Below are positions 49,932 through 58,624 of a stretch of DNA of 64,000 bases, in pieces. Positions within the stretch are counted from its first letter, which is position 1; the number at the start of each line of letters is the position of its first letter. The notes under the pieces were generated by a model that searched no databases, was not told where the DNA came from, and saw only the letters and a list, made by a program, of their open reading frames with translations. The DNA lies in assembly GCA_041500225.1 (NCBI GenBank), contig JBGQLV010000005.1:12950-76949 (forward strand). Direction: 5' to 3'. The position numbers and the translations under genes were made by a program. This DNA comes from 0-14-3-00-41-53 sp041500225. Its GTDB lineage: Bacteria; Nitrospirota; Thermodesulfovibrionia; Thermodesulfovibrionales; SM23-35.

Positions 49932-50867
49932 CTATATAATTGTATTAGCAACCTTGCACCAGTACCAAAGGGATCTCCGATTCTGCCCCAGCGGATCTCC
50001 GACTCGTCGGACAAGTCCGATAGAACCTATCTCTTTGGCTACAGAGGATGCTATCTCTTTTGACTTAAAAACACCAAAGACTGCAGGACCGCTGCCACTT
50101 ATTGCGGAAATTACTGCTCCTCTTTCCAACAGTCTATACTTTATCTCCCTGACAACAGGGTATCTTTCAATAACAACCTTTTCAAGGTCATTATTGAGCT
50201 TGGTGCTGAGAGAGGCAAAATCCTGCTTTTCAAAGGCCTGACAGAAAAGTTTAATATCAACAGTTTTTTTTGTCAACCCATTGATATTTAGCTTATCGAA
50301 GGATGTATAAGCCCACGCTGTAGAAACAGAAAAAGTTGGTTTTACAAGAAGAAGCACGATAGAGGAGTTAATCTTAAATGGAGTAACCTTTTCGCCTCTA
50401 CCTTCCACTAAGGCAAATGGACCGTTTAAAAAAAACGGGACATCAGAACCTATTTCCGCACCTATTGAACTTAACTCTCTGTTATTTAAACTGAGACCCC
50501 AAAGCGTGTTAAGCCCTGAAAGGGTATATGCTGCATCGCTACTTCCCCCTCCAAGTCCGGCACCAATTGGTATGTTTTTTTGTAAGACTATCTTTGCACC
50601 TTTTTTGTAAGATGTATATTGCTTGAGAAGAGATGCAGCCTTGTAAACGAGATTATCGTCAAGAGGTATATCTGAATCACTCACCACCTCTATCGTATCT
50701 GAATGATCAAACATCAGGTTATCATAAAGGCTGATGCATTGCATCAGGCTAATAATATTATGGTAACCATCATCCCTTTTCCCGATGACTTTAAGAAACC
50801 AGTTTATTTTTGCAGGGGCCCTCAATGAAAATGATGAGTGAAGGGCGGGGAACAACGAATTTTTCAT
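49932..50867 (-). CDS. ispE: 4-diphosphocytidyl-2-C-methyl-D-erythritol kinase
   Basis: The 311-residue GHMP kinase has APAKINWFLKV near the start (about 18-28), the ATP loop PIGAGLGGGSSDAA (about 97-110) and SGSGPAVFG near 255-263. It phosphorylates an intermediate of the non-mevalonate isoprenoid pathway. It overlaps the upstream TPR gene by 4 nt. The C-terminal 25 residues or so look unlike the family and run to the edge of tRNA-Gln. Confidence 0.94.
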   Translation of the reverse strand: MKNSLFPALHSSFSLRAPAKINWFLKVIGKRDDGYHNIISLMQCISLYDNLMFDHSDTIEVVSDSDIPLDDNLVYKAASLLKQYTSYKKGAKIVLQKNIPIGAGLGGGSSDAAYTLSGLNTLWGLSLNNRELSSIGAEIGSDVPFFLNGPFALVEGRGEKVTPFKINSSIVLLLVKPTFSVSTAWAYTSFDKLNINGLTKKTVDIKLFCQAFEKQDFASLSTKLNNDLEKVVIERYPVVREIKYRLLERGAVISAISGSGPAVFGVFKSKEIASSVAKEIGSIGLVRRVGDPLGQNRRSLWYWCKVANTII

Positions 50868-52549
50868 TTTAGATCTTGAATCTTTTTCTCTAATCTCTCT
50901 TTGAGACTTTCTTCTTTCTCGTTAAACTCCATTGCTTTTTCCCAGTATTTCTTAGCCTTTTCCTTGTTGCCCATAGAGTTATAGACATCTCCTATATGTT
51001 CAAGTATAACAGGATCATCCTTTACTATTTCAGAGGCCCTCAGTAGATTTTTCAGGGCCTCATCATGTTTACCTAATTTAAAATAAACCCATCCGAGGCT
51101 GTCTATGATATAGCCGCTGTCAGGTTTAAGTTCGAGGGCCCTGTTTATGAGTGAATGCGCTTCTTCGAGGTTTATACCCTTTTCAACATAGCTGTAGCCT
51201 AAGTAATTAAGTGCGTCTGCATGTTTTGGGTTAATCTCAATTACCTTCTTCAAATACACTATCATTTCATCAAATCTATTTGTTTTTTCATATACTATGG
51301 CAAGACTAAAATTTAACTCATCATTATCATTAAAACGGCTGAGCGCATCTTTCAGAATAGCCTCTGCCTTTGCATAATCCTTTTTGTGGAGATAACTTGC
51401 GGCAAGATAGAGATAAACCTCAGGTTTTTCCTTTTCGAAACCAAGTATTTCTTCATAAACAGCAATCGCGTCATCATCTCTATTAAGCTTCGAATATAAA
51501 TATCCGAGATGAAAGAAGGCACCAATATTCTTCGGCTCCTGTAAAATTATTTTTTTTAACTCTGAGACAGCTTCTTCATCTCTCCCTATCTCCTCAAGGG
51601 ATATAGCAAGGTAGTATCTAATAGATGTAGTATCAGGTCTGGCTTCAAGTACGACCCTGAATTCTTCTATGGCCCTGTCAAACTGCCTGTCTTCAAAATA
51701 GAGTATTCCGAGTTTTGTATGTATATCAAAGTTTGCAGGCAGCTGGTCGCTTATCTCTTTAAACTGCTCTATTGCTTTATCCGTTGCCTTTTGCCTGAAA
51801 TAAATCTGTGCAAGTCTTTCTCTGGCCCGGAAATTGTGGGGGTTTATAGCGACCGCCTTATTGTAATATTCCTCTGCCTCTTTAAGGTTGTCTTTACTCT
51901 CACTGATTAACCCTAAATTAAAATATGCTGCATCAAAATTAGGTCTCTGAGCGATCGCTTTTTGGAAATATTCTGAAGCCTTTTCAATATCGCCTTTATC
52001 AATATTTATTGAACCGAGATAATAAATTGCCATCATATTATCAGGGTATATCTTGATAAGTTTCTCAAGAATATCGATAGCCTTATCATATTCCTGCGTA
52101 GAAGCATAAAGGACACTTAAAAAAAGGGCTGCTTCCTGATTATCCGGCTTTATCCCAAGAACCTTCTCGTATATTTTTTTTGACTCTTCTGACCTTTTCT
52201 GACTGTTATAAAGCTCACCGAGCAGCATAAGTGCAGGTATATAATCAGGTTCTGTTTTAATGCTCTCCTCAGTAAGTGATATAGCCTCAGTTACCTTTCC
52301 GGTTCTGAGAAGCATATAACTAATCTGTGTCTTGAGATAGGAAGATGAAGGATCCATCTTAAGCGCCGCATTATAATATTCAAACGCATCTTCCCACTTT
52401 CCTTCTTTCTCTGCAATGTAACCAAGGATATACTGATAATAAGCATCTTTTGGCGGAATAGGCCTTTCTTCCAGCACTTTTACCTGTTTTGCAGTACATG
52501 AAATTGTAAAAACAGACAAGAGTAATAAAGGTATTATTTTTAGAAACAT
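50864..52549 (-). CDS. TPR-repeat lipoprotein
   Basis: The 561-residue protein has a lipoprotein signal (hydrophobic 4-15, lipobox TISC with Cys18) followed by about a dozen tetratricopeptide repeats, each carrying the YxxLGYIxxxxGxxxxAxxxxxxAL pattern. It is probably an outer-membrane-anchored scaffold for envelope assembly. It is coupled to ispE. CATAAT ends 5 nt before the ATG, in a 51-bp gap shared with divergent priA. Confidence 0.88.
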   Translation of the reverse strand: MFLKIIPLLLLSVFTISCTAKQVKVLEERPIPPKDAYYQYILGYIAEKEGKWEDAFEYYNAALKMDPSSSYLKTQISYMLLRTGKVTEAISLTEESIKTEPDYIPALMLLGELYNSQKRSEESKKIYEKVLGIKPDNQEAALFLSVLYASTQEYDKAIDILEKLIKIYPDNMMAIYYLGSINIDKGDIEKASEYFQKAIAQRPNFDAAYFNLGLISESKDNLKEAEEYYNKAVAINPHNFRARERLAQIYFRQKATDKAIEQFKEISDQLPANFDIHTKLGILYFEDRQFDRAIEEFRVVLEARPDTTSIRYYLAISLEEIGRDEEAVSELKKIILQEPKNIGAFFHLGYLYSKLNRDDDAIAVYEEILGFEKEKPEVYLYLAASYLHKKDYAKAEAILKDALSRFNDNDELNFSLAIVYEKTNRFDEMIVYLKKVIEINPKHADALNYLGYSYVEKGINLEEAHSLINRALELKPDSGYIIDSLGWVYFKLGKHDEALKNLLRASEIVKDDPVILEHIGDVYNSMGNKEKAKKYWEKAMEFNEKEESLKERLEKKIQDLK

Positions 52550-52600
52550 GTTTAATTATGACACAAAGATAAGATTGATAACAATATGATAGAATTTTAT

Positions 52601-54514
52601 ATGGAGTTTTTTGATGTCTTGTTTCCAATAAACCTCGGTCCTCTAACTTATAGATGGAATGAAGCACTCTCAGACATTGTAAAGCCTGGCATGATTGTGA
52701 GTGCACCGCTTAAGAACAAAACTACCAAGGGGATTATTATGGGAAAGTCTTTAGTCGTCCCGTCTGGTGATGTAAAAGATATACAGAAGTTTCATGGTGA
52801 CGCTCCGGTACTAAGCGGTAATATGATTAATCTAATCAAGTGGATGTCCGAATACTACTTAACTGAGCCTGGCATAGTGTTAAAAAACATGCTACCGAAA
52901 GAAGCATTTACAAGGGTAATAAAAAGGAATACAAAAGCTAAACAAACACCAGATTACCCATTAAATATTATTAATATCGATAATAGTATAATGGCCGGAT
53001 TTATTGAATCGATAAACAAAAATGTATACAGGACATTTCTCTTCCATACCCCGTCTTCTATATATGAATACTCATTCCTGACAAAGATACTTACAGGAAT
53101 TGAGAATGCAATCATTCTTCTTCCGGAGGTATCACTTATTAATAGCCTTTATCCACTTTTAAACGAGAGTTTTGGAGAAAGGGTGTGCCTCTTTCATAGC
53201 GGGTTGAGCAAGGGGAAAAGGTCTGAGTCAATAGAGAGGATTCTTTCAGGTCATTCTGACATTGTACTTGGTACAAGGTCTGCTGTATTTGCTCCGATGA
53301 AAAAAGTCTCCTTAATTGCTGTACTACATGAACATAGCTGTTCTTATAAGCAGGAGGGTGGTCTGCATTACAGTGGAAGAGATGTTGCAGTAATGAGGGG
53401 TTACTTTGAAAGGACAACCGTGCTTCTTTCATCCATATGTCCCTCCATCGAGTCTCTATATAATTGCAAATCCGGCAAATACACTTTATTAAAAGCATTA
53501 GATGATATTAAAAATCCCAGGGTCAGGATAATAGATATGAGATATGAAAAACTTCTCAAACCATATCTATCAAAGACGGTCATTGATGCCTCTAAGAGAT
53601 ATATTAAGAATGATAAAAAGGTTATGTTTGTGATAAACAGGAGAGGATACTCAACACTTCTTCAATGTGCGGATTGCAATCATATAGAGGAATGTCCTGA
53701 TTGCAGAATCCCCTTAGTCTTCCATAAACAGGACATGTCAATGAAATGCCATTACTGCGGATACATAATATCTCAAATACCTGAAAGTTGTAGCAGATGT
53801 AAAGGCTATAATTTAAAATTACTCGGTGCAGGTACACAGAGGGTCCAGGAAGACATTGAAGAGCTGATCGGGATAAAAACCCTCAGGCTTGATAGTGACA
53901 AGGCACAGAAAAGGTCAGAGATAGAAGAGTTGATCGGGGCTAAATTCAGGAATGACGGCAGGATAATTGTCGGGACAAAACTTTTGACAAGAAGGTTAGG
54001 GCTCACCGGAGGATTTTCCATGGCAGCCATTCTAAATACAGACCTCTTCCTCAATCTCCCTGACTTCAGATCTGCTGAGAAGACATATCAGGAAATCTCA
54101 TCCATAACAGATAAGATTGAGCCTCACGGCGAGATATTCATCCAGACAAGGATGCCTCAAAACTACCTGTATAAATACCTGAAAAATTATGACTATACTT
54201 CTTTCTTCACAGAAGAACTGAATAGGCGAAAAGCCCTCCTCTATCCGCCGTATTCAAAACTATTGCTCATCAAATTTACAAGTAAACGGAATATATCGAA
54301 GGAGATATCCGCGATTATTGGAAAAATAGACAAAGAGGTAGAAATTCTTGGCCCATCTGCCTCAAAGAACACTCAGGGCAAAAACGAGTTCAAATTGCTT
54401 TTGAAGTCCTCTATCCGGGAAAAACTTCATTCTGTAGCCAGAACCTTTATGGAATCATTTAAAGACTCTAAAGAGGTCATGATAAGAGTAGATGTTGACC
54501 CTATATCGATTTAG
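52601..54514 (+). CDS. priA: Primosomal protein PriA with eroded helicase motifs
   Basis: About 637 residues from the ATG at 52601, which gives the usual PriA opening (FFDVLFPINLGPLTY). A further ATG at 52586 is in frame. The 3'-DNA-binding domain and the eight-Cys zinc region (CADCNHIEECPDC and CHYCGY...CSRC) are intact. The ATPase is not: the Walker A position reads FLFHTPSSIYEY, the DEEH box is LHEH, motif III is SSICPS and the final AGRAGR is missing. It is shorter than the usual 730 or so residues. It probably loads or bridges the primosome without unwinding DNA, as proposed for other ATPase-dead PriA proteins. Confidence 0.88.
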   Translation: MEFFDVLFPINLGPLTYRWNEALSDIVKPGMIVSAPLKNKTTKGIIMGKSLVVPSGDVKDIQKFHGDAPVLSGNMINLIKWMSEYYLTEPGIVLKNMLPKEAFTRVIKRNTKAKQTPDYPLNIINIDNSIMAGFIESINKNVYRTFLFHTPSSIYEYSFLTKILTGIENAIILLPEVSLINSLYPLLNESFGERVCLFHSGLSKGKRSESIERILSGHSDIVLGTRSAVFAPMKKVSLIAVLHEHSCSYKQEGGLHYSGRDVAVMRGYFERTTVLLSSICPSIESLYNCKSGKYTLLKALDDIKNPRVRIIDMRYEKLLKPYLSKTVIDASKRYIKNDKKVMFVINRRGYSTLLQCADCNHIEECPDCRIPLVFHKQDMSMKCHYCGYIISQIPESCSRCKGYNLKLLGAGTQRVQEDIEELIGIKTLRLDSDKAQKRSEIEELIGAKFRNDGRIIVGTKLLTRRLGLTGGFSMAAILNTDLFLNLPDFRSAEKTYQEISSITDKIEPHGEIFIQTRMPQNYLYKYLKNYDYTSFFTEELNRRKALLYPPYSKLLLIKFTSKRNISKEISAIIGKIDKEVEILGPSASKNTQGKNEFKLLLKSSIREKLHSVARTFMESFKDSKEVMIRVDVDPISI

Positions 54515-54632
54515 GGTGTGGAGATTGCATTTGACCTGCCAAACAATGTCTGATTTGTTAACATTGTAAATTACCTCCAAACAAACACTTATCAGAAGTT
54601 GAAACTATTGATGATTAGCATGAATAAAATAC

Positions 54633-54695
54633 GCATAACGCGAAGCTAACCGGCCGCCTGCTTTTTGGCGGCCAGTGTTGAGCGCTTGGTTAGGC
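54633..54695 (-). other. attC-like recombination hairpin after the HigBA-type pair
   Basis: On the minus strand, GCCTAAC (R''-like) and GTTATGC (R'-like) bracket 63 bp with inner boxes GCGCTCAAC and GTTAGCTTCGC, and a central stem GGCCGCC/GGCGGCC. The order and sizes fit an integron attC site just downstream of a cassette gene. GTTATGC differs from GTTRRRY at one base. The antitoxin stop codon lies inside. A simple terminator is the main alternative, but there is no T run. Confidence 0.4.
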
Positions 54696-55005
54696 GAGCA
54701 TTGGGAACCAACTTAATTTCCAAGCGACAGCCGACTGCCCGTGCATATTTTTTAAGCGTTGTCAGAGACGGGGCATGTTTACCCGCTGCTTCCAAACGTG
54801 ACACCGCACTTTTTGTCGTCCCCATCAACTCTGCAACGGCTTCCTGAGTGAGACCGAACTTGGAACGAGCGGCAAGCATCTCACGGGTAAGACGGTACTC
54901 TTCTTCCAGATCCTCGTACGCTTTTCTAAATTCTTTCCGTTTCAAGGCTTTTTTAAGGAAAGCCTCATGATCATGCGAAACGGGTTTGTACTTTAAATCA
55001 GCCAT
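54646..55005 (-). CDS. higA: XRE-family antitoxin (HigA-like)
   Basis: The 119-residue protein has a Cro/C1 helix-turn-helix (about residues 50-103; GLTQEAVAELMGTTKSAVSRLE, anchors LTQEAVAELM and AVSRLE) and a basic Ala-rich tail encoded within the attC-like hairpin. It should neutralise the adjacent toxin and repress the shared promoter. The gene overlaps the toxin by 8 nt. It is GC-richer than the surroundings, suggesting transfer. Confidence 0.85.
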   Translation of the reverse strand: MADLKYKPVSHDHEAFLKKALKRKEFRKAYEDLEEEYRLTREMLAARSKFGLTQEAVAELMGTTKSAVSRLEAAGKHAPSLTTLKKYARAVGCRLEIKLVPNARLTKRSTLAAKKQAAG

Positions 55006-55324
55006 TTCGTACCTCCTTCATTCTTTTCCGGGCAAGGCGTAATTCTTTTTCCGAAGTTTCTTGAGTTTTCTTTACAAAAGCGTGAAGTATCACTACACGT
55101 TGATCGACGACAAAACAATAAAATACACGTCCAATGCCTTCGCGACCGCGTGGCCTCAATTCAAAAAGTCCATCGCCCATGGCGCGTGAATGCGGCATCC
55201 GCAGATTCGGGCCAAACTCCATCAAGAGTTCTACCAACCGTGCATAATCAGCCAATATACCATCGGGCCAGACCTCGATCTCATCTTTGACGCGCGCGTG
55301 GAAATACTCGATAGTATATTTCAT
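54998..55324 (-). CDS. higB: HigB/RelE-type toxin (phage Gp49-like)
   Basis: 108 residues from the ATG at 55324. The frame is open to 55360, but that lies within the promoter. It has the Gp49-like RelE fold: LLMEFGPNLRMPHSRAMGDGLFELR (anchors LRMPHSRAM and LFELR), then RVFYCF and HAFVKKTQETSEKEL (anchor FVKKTQ). Such toxins cut mRNA on the ribosome. Operon toxin-antitoxin order is typical of HigBA. Confidence 0.86.
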   Translation of the reverse strand: MKYTIEYFHARVKDEIEVWPDGILADYARLVELLMEFGPNLRMPHSRAMGDGLFELRPRGREGIGRVFYCFVVDQRVVILHAFVKKTQETSEKELRLARKRMKEVRNG

Positions 55325-55331
55325 GTTCTTA

Positions 55332-55360
55332 ATGTTAGCAATTATGCTAACCTCTGTCAA
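55332..55360 (-). promoter_or_regulatory. HigBA promoter with palindromic operator
   Basis: TTGACA (55360-55355) and TAACAT (55337-55332) are 17 bp apart. The palindrome GTTAGCA-ATTA-TGCTAAC (55334-55351) covers the spacer and the -10 box, so antitoxin binding would block transcription. The -10 box ends 7 nt before the toxin ATG. Confidence 0.7.
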
Positions 55361-55443
55361 GTGATATTTATCATCGAAATTAAGTATAAAAAATGCGTGG
55401 GATGGCAGGCTGGCTTTAAACTTTGTGATGTGTTTTTGCGGTT

Positions 55444-55629
55444 CTATTTTCCAATTATCATTTTAATGAGACTATAAACAGCATAGATGCCCATTCCGAA
55501 AACGGTAAACAAGAATACCGCTATCAAAATATAGACTTCTCGTCGTCTCCCTCTGTCGAGGGCAGTATCCGCCTTCTTGTTGATAACCGACGATATGAAG
55601 TCCGCTATTCTATCTATTAAGCCTTCCAT
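55444..55629 (-). CDS. Small single-helix membrane protein
   Basis: The 61-residue frame has an amphipathic N-terminus, a basic stretch DRGRRREV, and one hydrophobic helix (about 33-57). Not recognised. The ribosome-binding signal is weak (AAAGAG). It may be a real membrane peptide or a chance frame. Confidence 0.4.
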   Translation of the reverse strand: MEGLIDRIADFISSVINKKADTALDRGRRREVYILIAVFLFTVFGMGIYAVYSLIKMIIGK

Positions 55630-55770
55630 AGTCTCTTTACACAGGCATTAACGAGTCTGTAGAAAAAGTCCAAAATCAAATATTGATTTCATTTATTTCT
55701 TATGTTGTTCAAATTGGCAACGTCCCCTATTGTCGTCCCCTATTGTCATGTATCATAAACGAACCCCGCT

Positions 55771-57156
55771 TTACACGAAATTACCAAAATCAGCTGCATA
55801 ATCTTGTTCCAGCGTGTTCAACCGCTTCATAAAATTACCATAGATTCTGAAGAGCGACGGCAATTCCCTCAGACGATATTTGCGCATGAACTTGATCTGA
55901 TTCTTGAGGGACCGGGAGCCCTTGTACAGGGCAATCAGCTCTCTATAAAAGTCCTTCACCGGCAATATAGTCGGCAGGAGCGTATGGAAGAAATCGAAAT
56001 AGTCATAATTGGAATTGATAAGTCTGTCCTTGACATCATTATACAGGTCGGTTCCCGGCAGAGGAGTCAGTACCGAAAAGCCGACAAAATCGAGTGCCAG
56101 GTCAAGGCAGTATTCCCGTAAGTCTGCGAAGTCCCTCCTGTCGAATTCGGATTTCACAATAAACATGGGGAATATATCGATACCGAGACCCTTAAGTACC
56201 TGCACTGCTCTTACATTGTTTTCAACGGTTGATCCCTTGCGAATCAAATTCAGATCCGTGTCACGAATAAACTCAAGCCCCACGAAAACACGCTCCAGGC
56301 CTATTTTTTTCCACTGCTCAACCAGCTCCGGATGCTTCGAGATCGTATCACTTCGTCCGTAAAGGAAATAGCGTTTTTTAATCCCTTCCCGCTGGATGAG
56401 ATCTGCAAGTATTTCCATGCGCTTCGTATCCAGCAACGATTCATCATCGGAAAAGAACACATACTTCTCATCGATCGTGCCCAACTCTTCTACAATACAC
56501 TCCGGTTTCCTGGTAAGATAACGCCCCCCTGTCAATTTCCAGAGAGCACAGAATTGGCACCTGAAGTGGCATCCCTTCGATGTACGGAGCGAGGCAAGGG
56601 GCCTCATCCACTCGCTGAAATATGATTTTCTATAATCGGCTGTAATATCCCTCCTGGGGAAGGGAAAAGCGTCAAGATCAATGCCTTGATCTCCCTGACG
56701 TAACACAAGGGCGCCGTGTTCCATGCGAACAGCCCCCGGAATCCCCGACAGGTCCATTTTCTTTTCCAGTCGTACAATGACCTCCCGGAAGGGAAAGACA
56801 CCTTCGCCTACAACAATGATATCTATAAAAGGTGTATAAAAATCTTCGGGTATCACTGTTGCGTGGTGTCCCCCGACAATTGTAACGATATCAGGGTTGA
56901 ATGTCTTGATTTGCTGGAAAAGCCTTTTCACAGGGTTTACGTGCACGGTATAAGACGTGATGCCTACAACATCAGGCTGATAATTACGAAGGAGTAAATC
57001 GAGATCATGATCGAGCCTCATATCAAGGATGCGGACATCATGGTCTCCGGCAACGCCGGCGGCAAGGTATTCAAGGGCAAGCGGTTCGTAAATGGCAAAA
57101 TCTTCACCTCCCAATGCCTTCTCAGGTTTTGCAGGCTGTACAAGCAGTATCTTCAT
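55771..57156 (-). CDS. B12-binding radical SAM protein
   Basis: The 461-residue protein has a cobalamin-binding Rossmann domain (about 1-140, GGHHATVIPEDF and VVGEG inside) and a radical SAM domain with CHFRCQFC (about 196-203) in TSKGCHFRCQFCALWK. Such class B proteins methylate unactivated carbons or perform related chemistry on lipids, tetrapyrroles or natural products. The substrate is unknown. The start overlaps the upstream TetR gene by 4 nt, so one operon. Base composition is more GC-rich than its neighbours. Confidence 0.85.
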   Translation of the reverse strand: MKILLVQPAKPEKALGGEDFAIYEPLALEYLAAGVAGDHDVRILDMRLDHDLDLLLRNYQPDVVGITSYTVHVNPVKRLFQQIKTFNPDIVTIVGGHHATVIPEDFYTPFIDIIVVGEGVFPFREVIVRLEKKMDLSGIPGAVRMEHGALVLRQGDQGIDLDAFPFPRRDITADYRKSYFSEWMRPLASLRTSKGCHFRCQFCALWKLTGGRYLTRKPECIVEELGTIDEKYVFFSDDESLLDTKRMEILADLIQREGIKKRYFLYGRSDTISKHPELVEQWKKIGLERVFVGLEFIRDTDLNLIRKGSTVENNVRAVQVLKGLGIDIFPMFIVKSEFDRRDFADLREYCLDLALDFVGFSVLTPLPGTDLYNDVKDRLINSNYDYFDFFHTLLPTILPVKDFYRELIALYKGSRSLKNQIKFMRKYRLRELPSLFRIYGNFMKRLNTLEQDYAADFGNFV

Positions 57157-57761
57157 TTATCACTCCCCATAATGCCATTGAGATATTGGTCAGTCATTGA
57201 AGCGAGAATATCCGCAACCATTTCTACAGACATTTCCGGCATGCGGAAAAGCATGATAAGTGCTCCGATGTACAAAGAGAAAATCGAGCCAGCGGCTACC
57301 GTGGAATCCAGTTTCGGCCTAATAATGCCGCGAGTCTTTTGTTCCTCTATTATGCAAGATAAGAACTGGACGTACTGTTCAGACTGCTTTGTGATGTTTG
57401 GGGTTTCGCTTGTGGGCTCAAATATTGTATAGCGAATAAGCGCCCTGTAGAGGTTTCTATTTTTGTCGTAGAACCTAAAAAACCCCTTCGCCAGGTACAT
57501 TAAGCGATCAAGGAGCTCCAAGTCTTTAGGCATCGAGGCTACGAGTTCAGACAGAGCATTTTCAATATCTCTGTTAAGGGCCTCTTCAAGCAATGCTGTC
57601 TTACTCTTAAAATGTACAACCACAGAGGCGGGGGATACGCCAGCTTTCTCGGCTATGTCCCTGATGGTGCATTCCTCCATGCCTTTTTGAGCAAATAGCT
57701 TGCGCGCAGCTCTTAATATCAGTCGCCTGGTTTCTTTTTTAGATGCCTCACGTCGATTCAT
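57153..57761 (-). CDS. TetR/AcrR-family regulator
   Basis: The 202-residue protein has the N-terminal helix-turn-helix (about 14-58; AARKLFAQKGMEECTIRDIA, then GVSPASVVVHFKSKTALLEE, quoted as anchors KLFAQKG and ASVVVHFKSK) and an all-helical ligand domain. It probably represses its own operon, which includes the radical SAM gene. An A/T-rich inverted repeat just upstream (57775-57796) is a candidate operator. The ligand is unknown. Confidence 0.9.
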   Translation of the reverse strand: MNRREASKKETRRLILRAARKLFAQKGMEECTIRDIAEKAGVSPASVVVHFKSKTALLEEALNRDIENALSELVASMPKDLELLDRLMYLAKGFFRFYDKNRNLYRALIRYTIFEPTSETPNITKQSEQYVQFLSCIIEEQKTRGIIRPKLDSTVAAGSIFSLYIGALIMLFRMPEMSVEMVADILASMTDQYLNGIMGSDK

Positions 57762-57774
57762 AAAATTAAATCTG

Positions 57775-57796
57775 TTTAATTAGTAAATTAGTTTAA
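57775..57796. promoter_or_regulatory. Candidate TetR operator
   Basis: TTTAATTAGTAAATTAGTTT with the core palindrome TAATT-AGTA-AATTA lies 14-35 bp before the TetR start codon. Low complexity weakens the call. Confidence 0.35.
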
Positions 57797-57954
57797 TTTT
57801 ATCTGACTTTTTTTGTCAAGATATTTTTATTGTGCCTTTGGATTCGGGTTGTAAAAATAGACCAGCAGAAAGTCTGAATATTTTTTCTTATAATATCGGG
57901 AGTTCTCTAAATGGTTAGAATAATTCTTTGTTCATTTACTCAGGTCTTACGCTA

Positions 57955-58623
57955 TTATCTCTCTTCTGAAGTTTTTCTATCAAAATCATCCATTTTACCA
58001 GCCAGACTCTTCCAGTTGCAGGTCTGTATGAGTTTGACCATTTGATGCACGGCTCCCCTTTCAATGATCTTCCATCTTTCGGATTCTTTTTCCACTCCGT
58101 AGAAGGGAAGCATTATGAAAAAGGCCTGGTCCGTATACTTCTTTATGGGTGTGAGCACATCTTCCCGCCTCGTATAATACGGGTCTTCACCCTCAGCACA
58201 CTGCTTGCCGAAAACATTGAACTGCCTGCATGCAATGGGCCGCATAGGGTGTACTGAGCAGACCCCGTCCACCAAAAATGGGCAGGGGTCGTTTTCGTTG
58301 TGATATTTAAGTTGCTTCCTGAGCACTTCCCGCTCAGGACCGGATATCTTTTCCGTGGTATACCAGGACAAACCTACCAGTTCCAGGGGATAAACAGGGA
58401 TAGTTTTATGGGTCCAGCAACAGTTTGAGCATCTCTTGCTGCAAGCCAATTTTTTACCCTTTTGTTCCTCCAACTTAATAACCTCAGCAATGCCTTTATC
58501 CACTATGTAATAGGCGTCAAGAAGCATGGAGAGCCAGGGATGGATCGCATCATCAACTGGGAAGGAGAGTCTTTTTGGCTTGTTGTAGCCTGCATTCATC
58601 TTTTTTGTAACCGTCGTTTTCAC
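57955..58623 (-). CDS. YkgJ-family Cys-cluster protein
   Basis: The 222-residue protein has the YkgJ signature CSKRCSNCCWTH (about residues 56-67), DPCPFLVDGVCSVHPMRPIACRQF (about 112-135, anchors CPFL and CSVH). The family binds a zinc or Fe-S centre. Role unknown. It starts 1 nt after the ribF stop and so belongs to the coaE-ribF operon. Confidence 0.82.
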   Translation of the reverse strand: MKTTVTKKMNAGYNKPKRLSFPVDDAIHPWLSMLLDAYYIVDKGIAEVIKLEEQKGKKLACSKRCSNCCWTHKTIPVYPLELVGLSWYTTEKISGPEREVLRKQLKYHNENDPCPFLVDGVCSVHPMRPIACRQFNVFGKQCAEGEDPYYTRREDVLTPIKKYTDQAFFIMLPFYGVEKESERWKIIERGAVHQMVKLIQTCNWKSLAGKMDDFDRKTSEER

Positions 58624-58624
58624 C

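Noticed and set aside
55690..55760. Tandem GTCCCCTATTGTC units
   Set aside because: Only two copies and low complexity. Not enough for a CRISPR or element call.
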